DNA from: an uncultured Clostridia bacterium
Lineage (GTDB): Bacteria > Bacillota > Clostridia > Christensenellales > Aristaeellaceae
Length of the DNA stretch: 31,960 nt
Reading direction: 5' to 3'
Assembly (NCBI GenBank): GCA_937934775.1
Contig: CALGYL010000025.1
Span: forward strand, 1 to 31,960
Positions 8,008-14,346 of the stretch are shown here, piece by piece. How positions within the stretch are numbered: position 1 is the stretch's first letter; the number at the start of each line of letters is the position of its first letter. The notes beneath the pieces were generated by a model, which was not told the origin of the DNA, made no database searches, and was given only the letters and a program-made list of their open reading frames with translations. The position numbers and the translations under genes are program-made.

Positions 8008-9162
8008 TTACTGGATCGTCACCGTCTTGAGGAACTTGAAGGCGCCGTTTTCGACGGTCTTGATGTACGCCATGTCTTTCTTGGCGTCGCCGTTCTCGTC
8101 GAAGGCGATCGCACCGGTCACGCCGGTGATGGAGACGCCGGGCAGCGCGTCGCGGATGGCCTGGGAATCCACGGTGCCAGCCGCCTTGATGGCCGCGATG
8201 GCGGTCATGTAAGCATCATAGCCCAGCGCGGAAACAGCCGCCACGCCTTCGCCGCCGTTCTTCTCCAGCGAGTCGGGGTTGGCCTTCAGGTATTCCTTGA
8301 AGCCCTTGACGAAGTCCGCAGCGGCCGCGTCGGCCTCATCAAAGAAGGTGGAGAAAGCAATGCCTTCGGCATCCTTGCCCGCGTTCTCGATAATCGTCAC
8401 GTTCTCCCAGGTATCGCCGGCCATGATCTTGGCGGTGATGCCCAGCTCGCGGGCCTGCTTGATGAGCAGCGGCGCCGTGGCGATGGACGAAGGCGCGAAG
8501 ATGACGTCCGGATTCGCGGCCTTGACGTTGGTCAGGATGGCCTTGAAATCGGTCTGGTTGGTCTGGAACTGCTCGTTGGCCACGATGGCGGCGTCGCCCG
8601 CTAGCGCCTTGAAGGCCTTGAGGAAGAAGTTGCCCAGGCCCGAGGAGTAGTCGTCGCCCAGCTGGGTGATGACCGCCGCGGTCTTGGCGCCGTCCTGGAA
8701 GGCGTAGTTGGCCATGACCGTGCCCTGGAAGGGATCCAGGAAGCAAACGCGGAAGTAATAGTCGTTGCCCAGCGTGACCTGCGGGTTGGTGCAGGAGGCG
8801 CCAATGGCCGCAACATGCGCGTCGGCAAAGATGCCGCCCGCCGCGATGGAGACGCCCGAGCCGTAGGAGCCCAGCACCACGGAAACGCCGCTGGCGATCA
8901 GGCTCTGGGCCGCGGTGACGGCTTCGGTCTTGTCGGACTTGTTGTCCACTTCGACCAGTTCAACCTTGTAGGTCTTGCCGCCCACATCCACCGTCGGAGC
9001 AACCTGGTTGGCGTAGCGCATGCCCAGCACTTCCTGGAAACCGCCGCCGCCATTTTCGCCGGTCACCGGCTCGAATACGCCGATTTTCACGACGTCTTCA
9101 GCAAGAGCGATCGCGGGGATGAACAGCATGAGGGCGAGAACCAGGGCGAGTACCTTCTTCAT
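8008..9162 (-). CDS. livK: branched-chain amino-acid ABC transporter substrate-binding protein LivK
   Basis: A 384-residue type I periplasmic-binding-fold protein (Leu/Ile/Val-binding family). Residues 1 to about 26 form a signal peptide: MKK, a hydrophobic core and an ALA-type signal peptidase I site before EDVVKIGV. There is no lipobox cysteine, which is unusual if the cell is a monoderm. Mature features include a YKVELVEVDNKSD stretch and LIASGVSVVLGSYGSG, typical of the family. The start at 9162 is chosen for AGGAGG seven bases upstream; an in-frame start at 9180 would lie upstream of that site. It is the first gene of the liv operon and delivers the substrate to LivHM. Confidence 0.94.
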   Translation of the reverse strand: MKKVLALVLALMLFIPAIALAEDVVKIGVFEPVTGENGGGGFQEVLGMRYANQVAPTVDVGGKTYKVELVEVDNKSDKTEAVTAAQSLIASGVSVVLGSYGSGVSIAAGGIFADAHVAAIGASCTNPQVTLGNDYYFRVCFLDPFQGTVMANYAFQDGAKTAAVITQLGDDYSSGLGNFFLKAFKALAGDAAIVANEQFQTNQTDFKAILTNVKAANPDVIFAPSSIATAPLLIKQARELGITAKIMAGDTWENVTIIENAGKDAEGIAFSTFFDEADAAAADFVKGFKEYLKANPDSLEKNGGEGVAAVSALGYDAYMTAIAAIKAAGTVDSQAIRDALPGVSITGVTGAIAFDENGDAKKDMAYIKTVENGAFKFLKTVTIQ

Positions 9163-9191
9163 GAGTTTCCCTCCTTGCAAGTGATGCGATC

Positions 9192-9220
9192 ATTATACGC
9201 TCCATATGGTTTGTTTGCAA
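9192..9220 (-). promoter_or_regulatory. promoter of the liv operon
   Basis: On the minus strand, TTGCAA (9215-9220) is separated by 17 bases from a perfect TATAAT (9192-9197). Transcription would begin near 9185, about 20 bases before the livK start, leaving room only for the ribosome binding site. Confidence 0.7.
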
Positions 9221-9289
9221 GCGGAAATGTGCGTTTTGAAAACTGGTTCCCAAATAAACCGGCCAAAAATGACGGGAAAATTGCAGGTA

Positions 9290-9316
9290 CATGCAAATTC
9301 ACGTGAAATTTGCATG
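9290..9316. promoter_or_regulatory. 27-bp palindrome upstream of the liv promoter, candidate operator
   Basis: CATGCAAATT (9290-9299) and AATTTGCATG (9307-9316) are perfect 10-bp inverted arms around CACGTGA. A further ATGCAAA copy lies at 9331-9337 and a GAAAATTGCA half-like element at 9277-9286. It lies about 70 bases upstream of the -35 box. It could bind a dimeric regulator of amino-acid uptake; the regulator is not identifiable. Confidence 0.5.
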
Positions 9317-9334
9317 CTGGTGACGCGTTCATGC

Positions 9335-9369
9335 AAAACCGGCCGACCCGTGTGGAACGGATCGGCCGG
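9335..9369 (-). terminator. terminator of the corrinoid/CobW transcription unit
   Basis: On the minus strand, CCGGCCGA-t-CCGT pairs with ACGG-g-TCGGCCGG around a five-base loop, and TTTTGC follows. The arms are 9339-9346 with 9362-9369, plus inner 9348-9351 with 9357-9360. It lies about 200 bases after the cobW-like stop and before the liv promoter, so it isolates the two units. Confidence 0.65.
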
Positions 9370-9503
9370 ATGGGGAATTTTGGCGTTGCTAAGCGGATTG
9401 CAAATGAAGGCTTCCACGGTCAGACCCAACGCCGGAAGGGCCTTCTGCCGCCGGTCAAGGGCTTGCGTTTTGCGGCTGGCGGCGATTGAAACCGCCCGCC
9501 CGC

Positions 9504-9530
9504 GCCTCCGGACGGCAAGCGCCCGGAGGC
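9504..9530. repeat. GC-rich hairpin just after the CobW-like gene
   Basis: GCCTCCGG (9504-9511) pairs with CCGGAGGC (9523-9530), 34 bases past the CobW-like stop on the minus strand. No U-run follows. It may be a 3'-end stabilising structure ahead of the true terminator at 9335-9369. No gene is visible between 9163 and 9564 apart from these elements. Confidence 0.4.
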
Positions 9531-9564
9531 ATCCGGAACGATTCAATGATAGGGCTGCGCCCGA

Positions 9565-10509
9565 TTACCGGGCTTCCTCCACCGCGATCCAGGGGAGATT
9601 GGCCTTTTCTACAAGCCTTTTGGCCTGCTGGCCGTAGGCGTACAGAACGCTCACCAGATTGTCCGCGCCGCCGGTCCAGGGGACCAGATCCACATCCCGC
9701 CCGACGCAGTCCACCAGGAATACACCGTCCACCAGACGCACAAAGCCCTTGATGCGGTAGGCTTCGCCGGACAGCGTTTTCAGAAACGTGTCCAGCGCTT
9801 CCTTGCACGCATCCTCGCGCACCCGGAGCGTCAGGCAGTGCAGCCCCACGTCGGCGGTCAGGAAACCCTTGCGCGCGTCGCTGGTCATCTGCCGGAGGGT
9901 TTGCGCCTGCGCCGGAGAAAGGTCGCCAAAAGAAACTTCCATTATATTCGCTTCCGGCACATGCCGCGCGATCAGGGACCGTGCCAACGCGGCCTGCGCG
10001 GGTGTGGCGGCGTCGCGCTTGGTGAGGATGGCCATGTCCGCGGCGTCCAGCTGTTTGCGGATCACCCGCGCCGTCTCGTAGACCTTGTGGAGGTTCCGCG
10101 CGTCGCACAGGCAGAGGCAGCCCCGATAGTCGATCCTGGAAAACGACGCCCGCAGCCTGAGCACATCCCGCATGGCGGTGGGGTCGCTGAGCCCACTGGT
10201 CTCCACCAGGATCACGTCGGGCTCGTCCGAAAGCGCTTCCGCCAGCGCGGTTTCAAACTGATCCAGCCGGCAGGTGCAGAAGATCGAACCGCCCGCGATG
10301 CCGCTCAGGCGCGCGTTGACCTCGCGCAGCAGCTGTTCGTCGATATTCTCCCGGCCGAACTCGTTGACGATGATGGAAATCCGCCCGCCTGAAAGCTGCG
10401 CGAACCGCTTGAGAAACGTGGTTTTGCCCGCGCCAAGAAAGCCTGTGATCAGGTAGAGACGGGTCGTTCCGGCTTCCGGTGCGCATTCGGGGTGCGTTGT
10501 GTCAGGCAT
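9565..10509 (-). CDS. CobW/CobW-like G3E GTPase, probable metal or cofactor chaperone
   Basis: A 314-residue G3E-family GTPase. It has a P-loop at about 23-31 (GFLGAGKTT), the EFGRENID switch segment, an ETSGLSDP Walker B region at 103-110 and a TKRD base-recognition motif at 163-166 in place of the usual NKxD. The canonical metal-binding CxCC is reduced: GSIFCTC keeps Cys78 and gains Cys80. A C-terminal CobW domain follows, with Y-R-I-K-G-F-V-R-L near residue 240. G3E proteins use GTP hydrolysis to deliver metals or support metallocofactor enzymes. The gene lies downstream of a corrinoid-dependent methyltransferase, suggesting a role in servicing that enzyme (zinc or cobalamin), which is inference. 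GGGAGG lies about 11 bases before the ATG. Confidence 0.85.
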   Translation of the reverse strand: MPDTTHPECAPEAGTTRLYLITGFLGAGKTTFLKRFAQLSGGRISIIVNEFGRENIDEQLLREVNARLSGIAGGSIFCTCRLDQFETALAEALSDEPDVILVETSGLSDPTAMRDVLRLRASFSRIDYRGCLCLCDARNLHKVYETARVIRKQLDAADMAILTKRDAATPAQAALARSLIARHVPEANIMEVSFGDLSPAQAQTLRQMTSDARKGFLTADVGLHCLTLRVREDACKEALDTFLKTLSGEAYRIKGFVRLVDGVFLVDCVGRDVDLVPWTGGADNLVSVLYAYGQQAKRLVEKANLPWIAVEEAR

Positions 10510-10647
10510 GGTTTTGCGTCACCTCCCAACGGATACGGGGGTTGTTTCCAGTTTTCAGGCAGACGGCGGTCGGGCGGAGCGCACGGCGGGGCGTTGATCC
10601 CGAGGAGCGGAAGCGAATGAATCAGAACGGGACTTTTTTGATCGTCC

Positions 10648-10679
10648 GCTGTTTTCACGAGTGTGCCCGCGAAAACAGC
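10648..10679 (-). terminator. intercistronic hairpin between the methyltransferase and CobW-like genes
   Basis: GCTGTTTTC (10648-10656) pairs exactly with GAAAACAGC (10671-10679), and the stem can extend past one mismatch. It lies 24 bases after the methyltransferase stop codon (minus strand). The bases following on that strand are not a U-run, so it may be an attenuating or processing structure rather than a strong terminator. Confidence 0.5.
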
Positions 10680-10702
10680 CGCTTGATCTGCGGCGGCGCG
10701 GG

Positions 10703-12061
10703 TCAGCCCATCGCTTCTTCGATGGCGTCGCTCAGTTCCTTGCGGCTGGGCACCAGCGAACGGAACTTCAAAACGCCGTTTATATACATGCTGGGCAGGT
10801 TGGGCACGCCCATCTTCTTGCAGCGGGCGATGTTTTCCTTCTCGGTAAACTTGTACTCCACCAGGTCGATCCGGTCGCCGTAGTCGGCCTTGGCGCGGTT
10901 GGCCGCGCCCATCATGTAACCGCAGGCGGCGCAGGTGGCGGAGTCCAGCGTGAACACCTCCACCAGCGGCTTTTCAAGATGCTGGTAATCGGGCAGTGTT
11001 ATTTCGATGTCCTCGGTGGCCGCCACGTAATTTTTGAGCATCTCGCGGGCCTCGGCCTCGTGGAGCACCGCGTGGGACACCGCGATGCCGTTCTCCACGG
11101 GCACGTCGTAGGGCATGTCGCAGCCGGGCGCGACGATCAGCCCCGTGCGGTTCTGGACGGAATCGAGCAGGTCGACCACGCACTTCATCACATCCTGCTG
11201 GTTGCCGTGCAGAAGCACCGTCGTCAGCGGAATGTTGCCGCCGATGGCGATGTTGTACCGGTCGGCGATGACCTTGGCCGCCGCCAGGTTGACGTTTTCA
11301 TCGATGGAGATGGCGTCCGGGCTGGTCTTGCACATGGATTCGATATTGCGCGTGGCGTCGCCGCAGACGAAGAACGCGCTGAGCGCGTTCAAAGACCGGA
11401 TGTGGCTGAAAAGCGCGGAGAAGGGTTTCGACATGAACTGTTCGAAGTGGCTGACGGAGATCTGGCTGATCATCGGGTCGACCACGGCGATCACATCCAT
11501 GCCCGCTTTGACATACAGTTCGGCCATGCGCATGGCCACTTTGTTGCAGAAGGCGAGGAGGTCCGCCGCGTACTCCTCATCGTCGTACATGTCCATGAAG
11601 ATGTCGTTGCCGCGTAGGTGGGAGGCCAGCGTGAACGGACCGCAGATCAGGCCGTAGAGCGCCGTGGTCTCGCCCACGGCGGCCTTCATGCGTCCCATCA
11701 CATCCAGCGCCAGCGGAATGCGGCCGCTCTTTTCGGTTGGGATGGTGCAAACGCAGGGGATGGACATGTCGTCCGCCAGCGGATGGGAAGCGACCGACGG
11801 CGGGCCGTTCTTGGCCCACACCAGATCGCAGCCCAGGCACTCGGCTTCGATCTGCAGATCGAACAGCACCGGCTGGCCGGAGGGGCGGTAGAGCTCGTGA
11901 ACCTTCATGAGCGCTTCAAACAGCTTGTCCGGGTCGGTGAGCAGCGTGGTCGCGTCAACGTTCGTCAGCTTGCCGGCGTGCACCCCGGCAAAAGGCACCC
12001 AGGCCATCGAGGGCACGGCCTCGCGGCGGAATGTTTTCAGAAGTATTTCCTTGGGCGTCAT
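10703..12061 (-). CDS. MtaA/CmuA-type (uroporphyrinogen decarboxylase fold) methyltransferase fused to a thioredoxin-like domain
   Basis: A 452-residue protein in two parts. Residues 1 to about 350 match the URO-D-fold methylcobamide methyltransferases (MtaA/MtbA/CmuA). Features are the TPKEILLKTFRRE start, LICGPFTLASHLRG at 138-151, FFVCGD at 230-235 and the VAPGCDMPYDVP segment with Cys314. Members bind zinc through His-x-Cys and a distal Cys. Here Cys233 and Cys314 are kept but the histidine position is Phe231. Residues from about 365 to 452 form a thioredoxin/glutaredoxin-like domain: VEVFTLDSATCAACGYM with C377-A-A-C380 and a cis-proline candidate P423 (NLPSMYING). Predicted role: methyl transfer between a corrinoid protein and an acceptor or donor, with a redox or thiol step supplied in cis; substrate unknown. 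ATG 12061 has AGGAG eight bases upstream; a GTG at 12070 overlaps that site. Confidence 0.85.
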   Translation of the reverse strand: MTPKEILLKTFRREAVPSMAWVPFAGVHAGKLTNVDATTLLTDPDKLFEALMKVHELYRPSGQPVLFDLQIEAECLGCDLVWAKNGPPSVASHPLADDMSIPCVCTIPTEKSGRIPLALDVMGRMKAAVGETTALYGLICGPFTLASHLRGNDIFMDMYDDEEYAADLLAFCNKVAMRMAELYVKAGMDVIAVVDPMISQISVSHFEQFMSKPFSALFSHIRSLNALSAFFVCGDATRNIESMCKTSPDAISIDENVNLAAAKVIADRYNIAIGGNIPLTTVLLHGNQQDVMKCVVDLLDSVQNRTGLIVAPGCDMPYDVPVENGIAVSHAVLHEAEAREMLKNYVAATEDIEITLPDYQHLEKPLVEVFTLDSATCAACGYMMGAANRAKADYGDRIDLVEYKFTEKENIARCKKMGVPNLPSMYINGVLKFRSLVPSRKELSDAIEEAMG

Positions 12062-12100
12062 CGAAATCACTCCTACTTTTCAATAGGGAAATCCGATGCC

Positions 12101-12109
12101 ATTATAACA
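12101..12109 (-). promoter_or_regulatory. extended -10 promoter ahead of the methyltransferase gene
   Basis: The minus strand reads TGT followed by TATAAT (hexamer at 12101-12106), in the 55-base gap after the regulator gene. The methyltransferase could therefore be expressed separately from the upstream regulator gene as well as by read-through. Confidence 0.5.
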
Positions 12110-12116
12110 GTGCGGT

Positions 12117-13373
12117 TCACGTGTCTGCGCTAGATTCCGTATGATTTACATGTACTTTCATACGGTATTCTTTCGGGGATGTGCCCGCCACCGCCCGGAA
12201 CACCTTGGAAAAGTAACTTTGGCTCTCAAAGCCCACCGACAGCGCGATCTCTGTGACAGACTGCTGATTCAGGTCCAGGAGCCGCCGGGCTTCGTCCACC
12301 CGCACGGCGTTCAGGTATTCCCGGAAAGACGCGCCGCAGCCCTTCTTGAACAGCGAAGAGAAATAGCTCTCGCTCAGGTGCACGCTGCGCGCCACGTCCT
12401 GAAGCGTCAGCGGCTCCGCGAAGTGGATGTTGATAAAGCGCGTGGCTTGCTGGATCACGTCCCGCTCCACGGCGCTGGAGGGCGGGAACGCGCTCTGACA
12501 GAAGCGCTCCACCACTTCCTGCATGTGGTAGCACAGGTCCTCCGCCGTGGATGCCTGCCACAGGGAGCGCATGAACGAGCGGTTCATCGCCAGCGCGTCG
12601 CCCGCCTGCACGCCGCCCTCGATGGCCGCGCGGGAGAGCAGCGCGCACAGTTCCGCCGTGCAGGCCTTGACCACTTCCAGCGTGCCGCCGGTGGAGAACA
12701 GCGCGTAGCCCAGAAGGTCATTGAGGAGCGCCTTGGCTTCCGCCACATCGCCGGATCGCACGTGGCGTACCAGCGCCCGCTCCTTCTCCAGCGGGTAGGT
12801 GGGGCCTGCCGCCTGAAACCCCTTGTAGGTTTGGATCGATTCGCTGATGCGGCTCTGCTGCTGCGCGCGGCCGCGCCGCAGTTCCAGCGTCGGGTCCTCC
12901 AGCGCGCCGAACAGGAAGCGCACCATGCGGCACAGCGCGCCCGCTTCCTCGGTGGACAGCGGCTTGAGGCTGCCGGCCGCGTCATACATATCCAGCAGCG
13001 CGTCCATTGGCAATTGGTAGCGCTTGGCGACCTCCTGAAGCAGCGTGGAATCCATTGAGCCCAGCATGAACGGCCCGAGCAGCACCGCGCCTTCGAATTC
13101 GCTGCCGTTCACCAGCGGCATCACGATGTGATAGACGCCCGCGTGGCAGGTGAAGATGTAGGACTCGCCCAGATCCATCGCGCGGCGCCCGGCCAGCGCG
13201 TGCAGCGCTTCACAGGACTCGCCCTGCTTCATGAACCGCTTGAAAATGCGGCAATACTCGCACAGAGCGCCGCAGCGCATTTCCGCGCGCCCATTCGCGT
13301 CCAAAACCTGAACCGGCAGCGCGGCCACCTGGCCCAGCGCCTCCGCGCGCTCCCGGATGAGCTCTTTTTGCAT
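12117..13373 (-). CDS. PocR-domain AraC-family transcriptional regulator
   Basis: A 418-residue regulator. Residues about 5-170 resemble the PocR ligand-binding domain: cysteines 34, 38, 41, 54 and 76, the SYIFTCHAGVYHIVMPL segment and GAVLLGPFMLGS. The C-terminal 100 or so residues hold two helix-turn-helix units of the AraC type, with LTLQDVARSVHLSESYFSSLF and VTEIALSVGFESQSYFSKVF followed by GTSPKEYR. PocR domains are associated with sensing in propanediol, cobalamin and C1-compound gene clusters. Its position between the methyltransferase and the divergent corrinoid gene makes it the likely local activator. ATG 13373 is chosen for GGGAG eight bases upstream; the in-frame ATG at 13409 lies upstream of that site and of the predicted -10. 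Confidence 0.9.
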   Translation of the reverse strand: MQKELIRERAEALGQVAALPVQVLDANGRAEMRCGALCEYCRIFKRFMKQGESCEALHALAGRRAMDLGESYIFTCHAGVYHIVMPLVNGSEFEGAVLLGPFMLGSMDSTLLQEVAKRYQLPMDALLDMYDAAGSLKPLSTEEAGALCRMVRFLFGALEDPTLELRRGRAQQQSRISESIQTYKGFQAAGPTYPLEKERALVRHVRSGDVAEAKALLNDLLGYALFSTGGTLEVVKACTAELCALLSRAAIEGGVQAGDALAMNRSFMRSLWQASTAEDLCYHMQEVVERFCQSAFPPSSAVERDVIQQATRFINIHFAEPLTLQDVARSVHLSESYFSSLFKKGCGASFREYLNAVRVDEARRLLDLNQQSVTEIALSVGFESQSYFSKVFRAVAGTSPKEYRMKVHVNHTESSADT

Positions 13374-13392
13374 CGGATCATCTCCCAGCGAC

Positions 13393-13401
13393 ATTGTACC
13401 A
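13393..13401 (-). promoter_or_regulatory. extended -10 promoter of the PocR/AraC regulator gene
   Basis: The minus strand reads TGG followed by TACAAT (hexamer at 13393-13398). It implies a very short leader of about 13 bases before the ATG at 13373, just enough for the GGGAG ribosome binding site. Confidence 0.45.
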
Positions 13402-13461
13402 TAAATCAAAAGAAATTACACGTATTAGAGAGAAATTGTTATAATTCTTCAACCCTTTTCA

Positions 13462-13470
13462 TGCTATACT
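13462..13470 (+). promoter_or_regulatory. extended -10 promoter of the corrinoid protein gene
   Basis: TGC followed by TATACT (13465-13470) lies 45 bases before the corrinoid protein start. A second TATAAT lies at 13440-13445. The 141-base divergent region to the regulator gene is the obvious place for the PocR/AraC protein to bind. I saw no cobalamin riboswitch here. Confidence 0.5.
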
Positions 13471-13514
13471 ATCGGAGAGGGCACAGCCCAAGATGAATTT
13501 TCGGAGGGGATTTT

Positions 13515-14156
13515 ATGGCGGACTTTCGCGCCATCGCGGATGCCGTTAAGGCTGGCCGCGCGAAGATTGTCAAGACGCTTGTAACGGAAGCGGTAGCCGA
13601 AGGCGTTAACGCGGAATCGCTTCTCAACGACGCTCTGATCGTCGGCATGAACGAACTGGGCGTGCTGTTCAAGAACAACGAAGTGTACGTGCCTGAGGTG
13701 CTGATCGCCGCCCGCGCGATGAAAACCGGCACTGAGATCCTGAAGCCGCTCCTGGCCGAAGCCAACGCGAAGACCCGCGGCGTGGTTGCCATCGGCACCG
13801 TCAAGGGCGATTTGCACGATATCGGCAAGAACCTGGTGGGCATGATGCTGGAAGGCGCCGGATTCACCGTGCTCGACCTGGGCGTGGACGTCGCGCCCGA
13901 GACCTTCATCGACGCCGCCAAGAATCAGGGCGCGCAGATCATCGGCATGAGCGCGCTCCTCACCACCACGATGCCTTCCATCAAGCAGTCCATCGACGCC
14001 CTTCGCGAGGCGGGCGTCCGCGAGAAGGTCATGGTTATGATCGGCGGCGCGCCGGTCACCCAGTCTTTCGCGGATGAAGTGGGCGCGGACGGCTATTCGC
14101 CCGACGCGGCCTCCGCGGCGGACCTGGCCAAGACGCTCATCGATCGGGTGGCGTAA
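13515..14156 (+). CDS. methyltransferase cognate corrinoid protein (MtaC/MtbC/MttC family)
   Basis: A 213-residue protein with the standard two-domain layout. An N-terminal helical cap (about 1-85) contains VPEVLIAARAM and MKTGTEILKPLL. A C-terminal B12-binding Rossmann-like domain carries the DLHDIGKN motif (D99-x-H101-x-x-G104), where His101 is the lower cobalt ligand. Further family marks are GMSALLTTTM and MIGGAPVT. It shuttles a methyl group on Co(III)/Co(I) between a substrate-specific methyltransferase and an acceptor enzyme. The partner is most likely the MtaA/UroD-thioredoxin fusion encoded divergently. GGAGGGG stands five bases before the ATG. It forms a single-gene unit ended by a clear terminator. 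Confidence 0.95.
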   Translation: MADFRAIADAVKAGRAKIVKTLVTEAVAEGVNAESLLNDALIVGMNELGVLFKNNEVYVPEVLIAARAMKTGTEILKPLLAEANAKTRGVVAIGTVKGDLHDIGKNLVGMMLEGAGFTVLDLGVDVAPETFIDAAKNQGAQIIGMSALLTTTMPSIKQSIDALREAGVREKVMVMIGGAPVTQSFADEVGADGYSPDAASAADLAKTLIDRVA

Positions 14157-14186
14157 GTCTTTCGGCGATTGTCCTATATTCTTTCG

Positions 14187-14217
14187 AAAAGAGTGGCGAA
14201 AAAGCCGCTCTTTTTTT
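14187..14217 (+). terminator. Rho-independent terminator after the corrinoid protein gene
   Basis: AAAAGAGTGGC (14187-14197) pairs with GCCGCTCTTTT (14204-14214) around GAAAAA, with one wobble pair, and runs into a seven-base T-tract (14211-14217). Confidence 0.9.
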
Positions 14218-14273
14218 GCACAATTCCTAGCGCCGCTTGAAAAAATAGGCTGGTATTTCACCGGTGCATCGTG

Positions 14274-14279
14274 TATAAT
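14274..14279 (+). promoter_or_regulatory. -10 element of the glg operon
   Basis: A perfect TATAAT lies 68 bases before the glgC start. The -35 region at the right distance (14251-14256, TGGTAT) is poor, so the promoter may depend on an activator. The leader shows no recognisable riboswitch. Confidence 0.45.
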
Positions 14280-14346
14280 GTTATCAACTGGTTATTCATA
14301 TTATTAACATTTGACCGCCGCACCAACGCAAAGGAGATGAAGGGGA

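Noticed and set aside
9206..9637. 143-residue plus-strand frame in the gap upstream of livK
   Set aside because: It runs across the palindrome, the terminator hairpin and the end of the CobW-like gene, with no ribosome binding site or codon pattern like the neighbours.
10510..10702. Possible cobalamin riboswitch near the corrinoid module
   Set aside because: I looked here and in 13374-13514 for a B12-box-like core and found none; only a simple hairpin (10648-10679) is present.
10479..10883. 134-residue plus-strand frame spanning the cobW-methyltransferase gap
   Set aside because: Overlaps two well-supported minus-strand genes and a hairpin, with no ribosome binding site or family similarity.
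13440..13445. TATAAT as the main promoter of the corrinoid gene
   Set aside because: It lacks both a TG extension and a fitting -35; the TGC-TATACT at 13462-13470 is better placed, so this is kept only as a possible secondary start.
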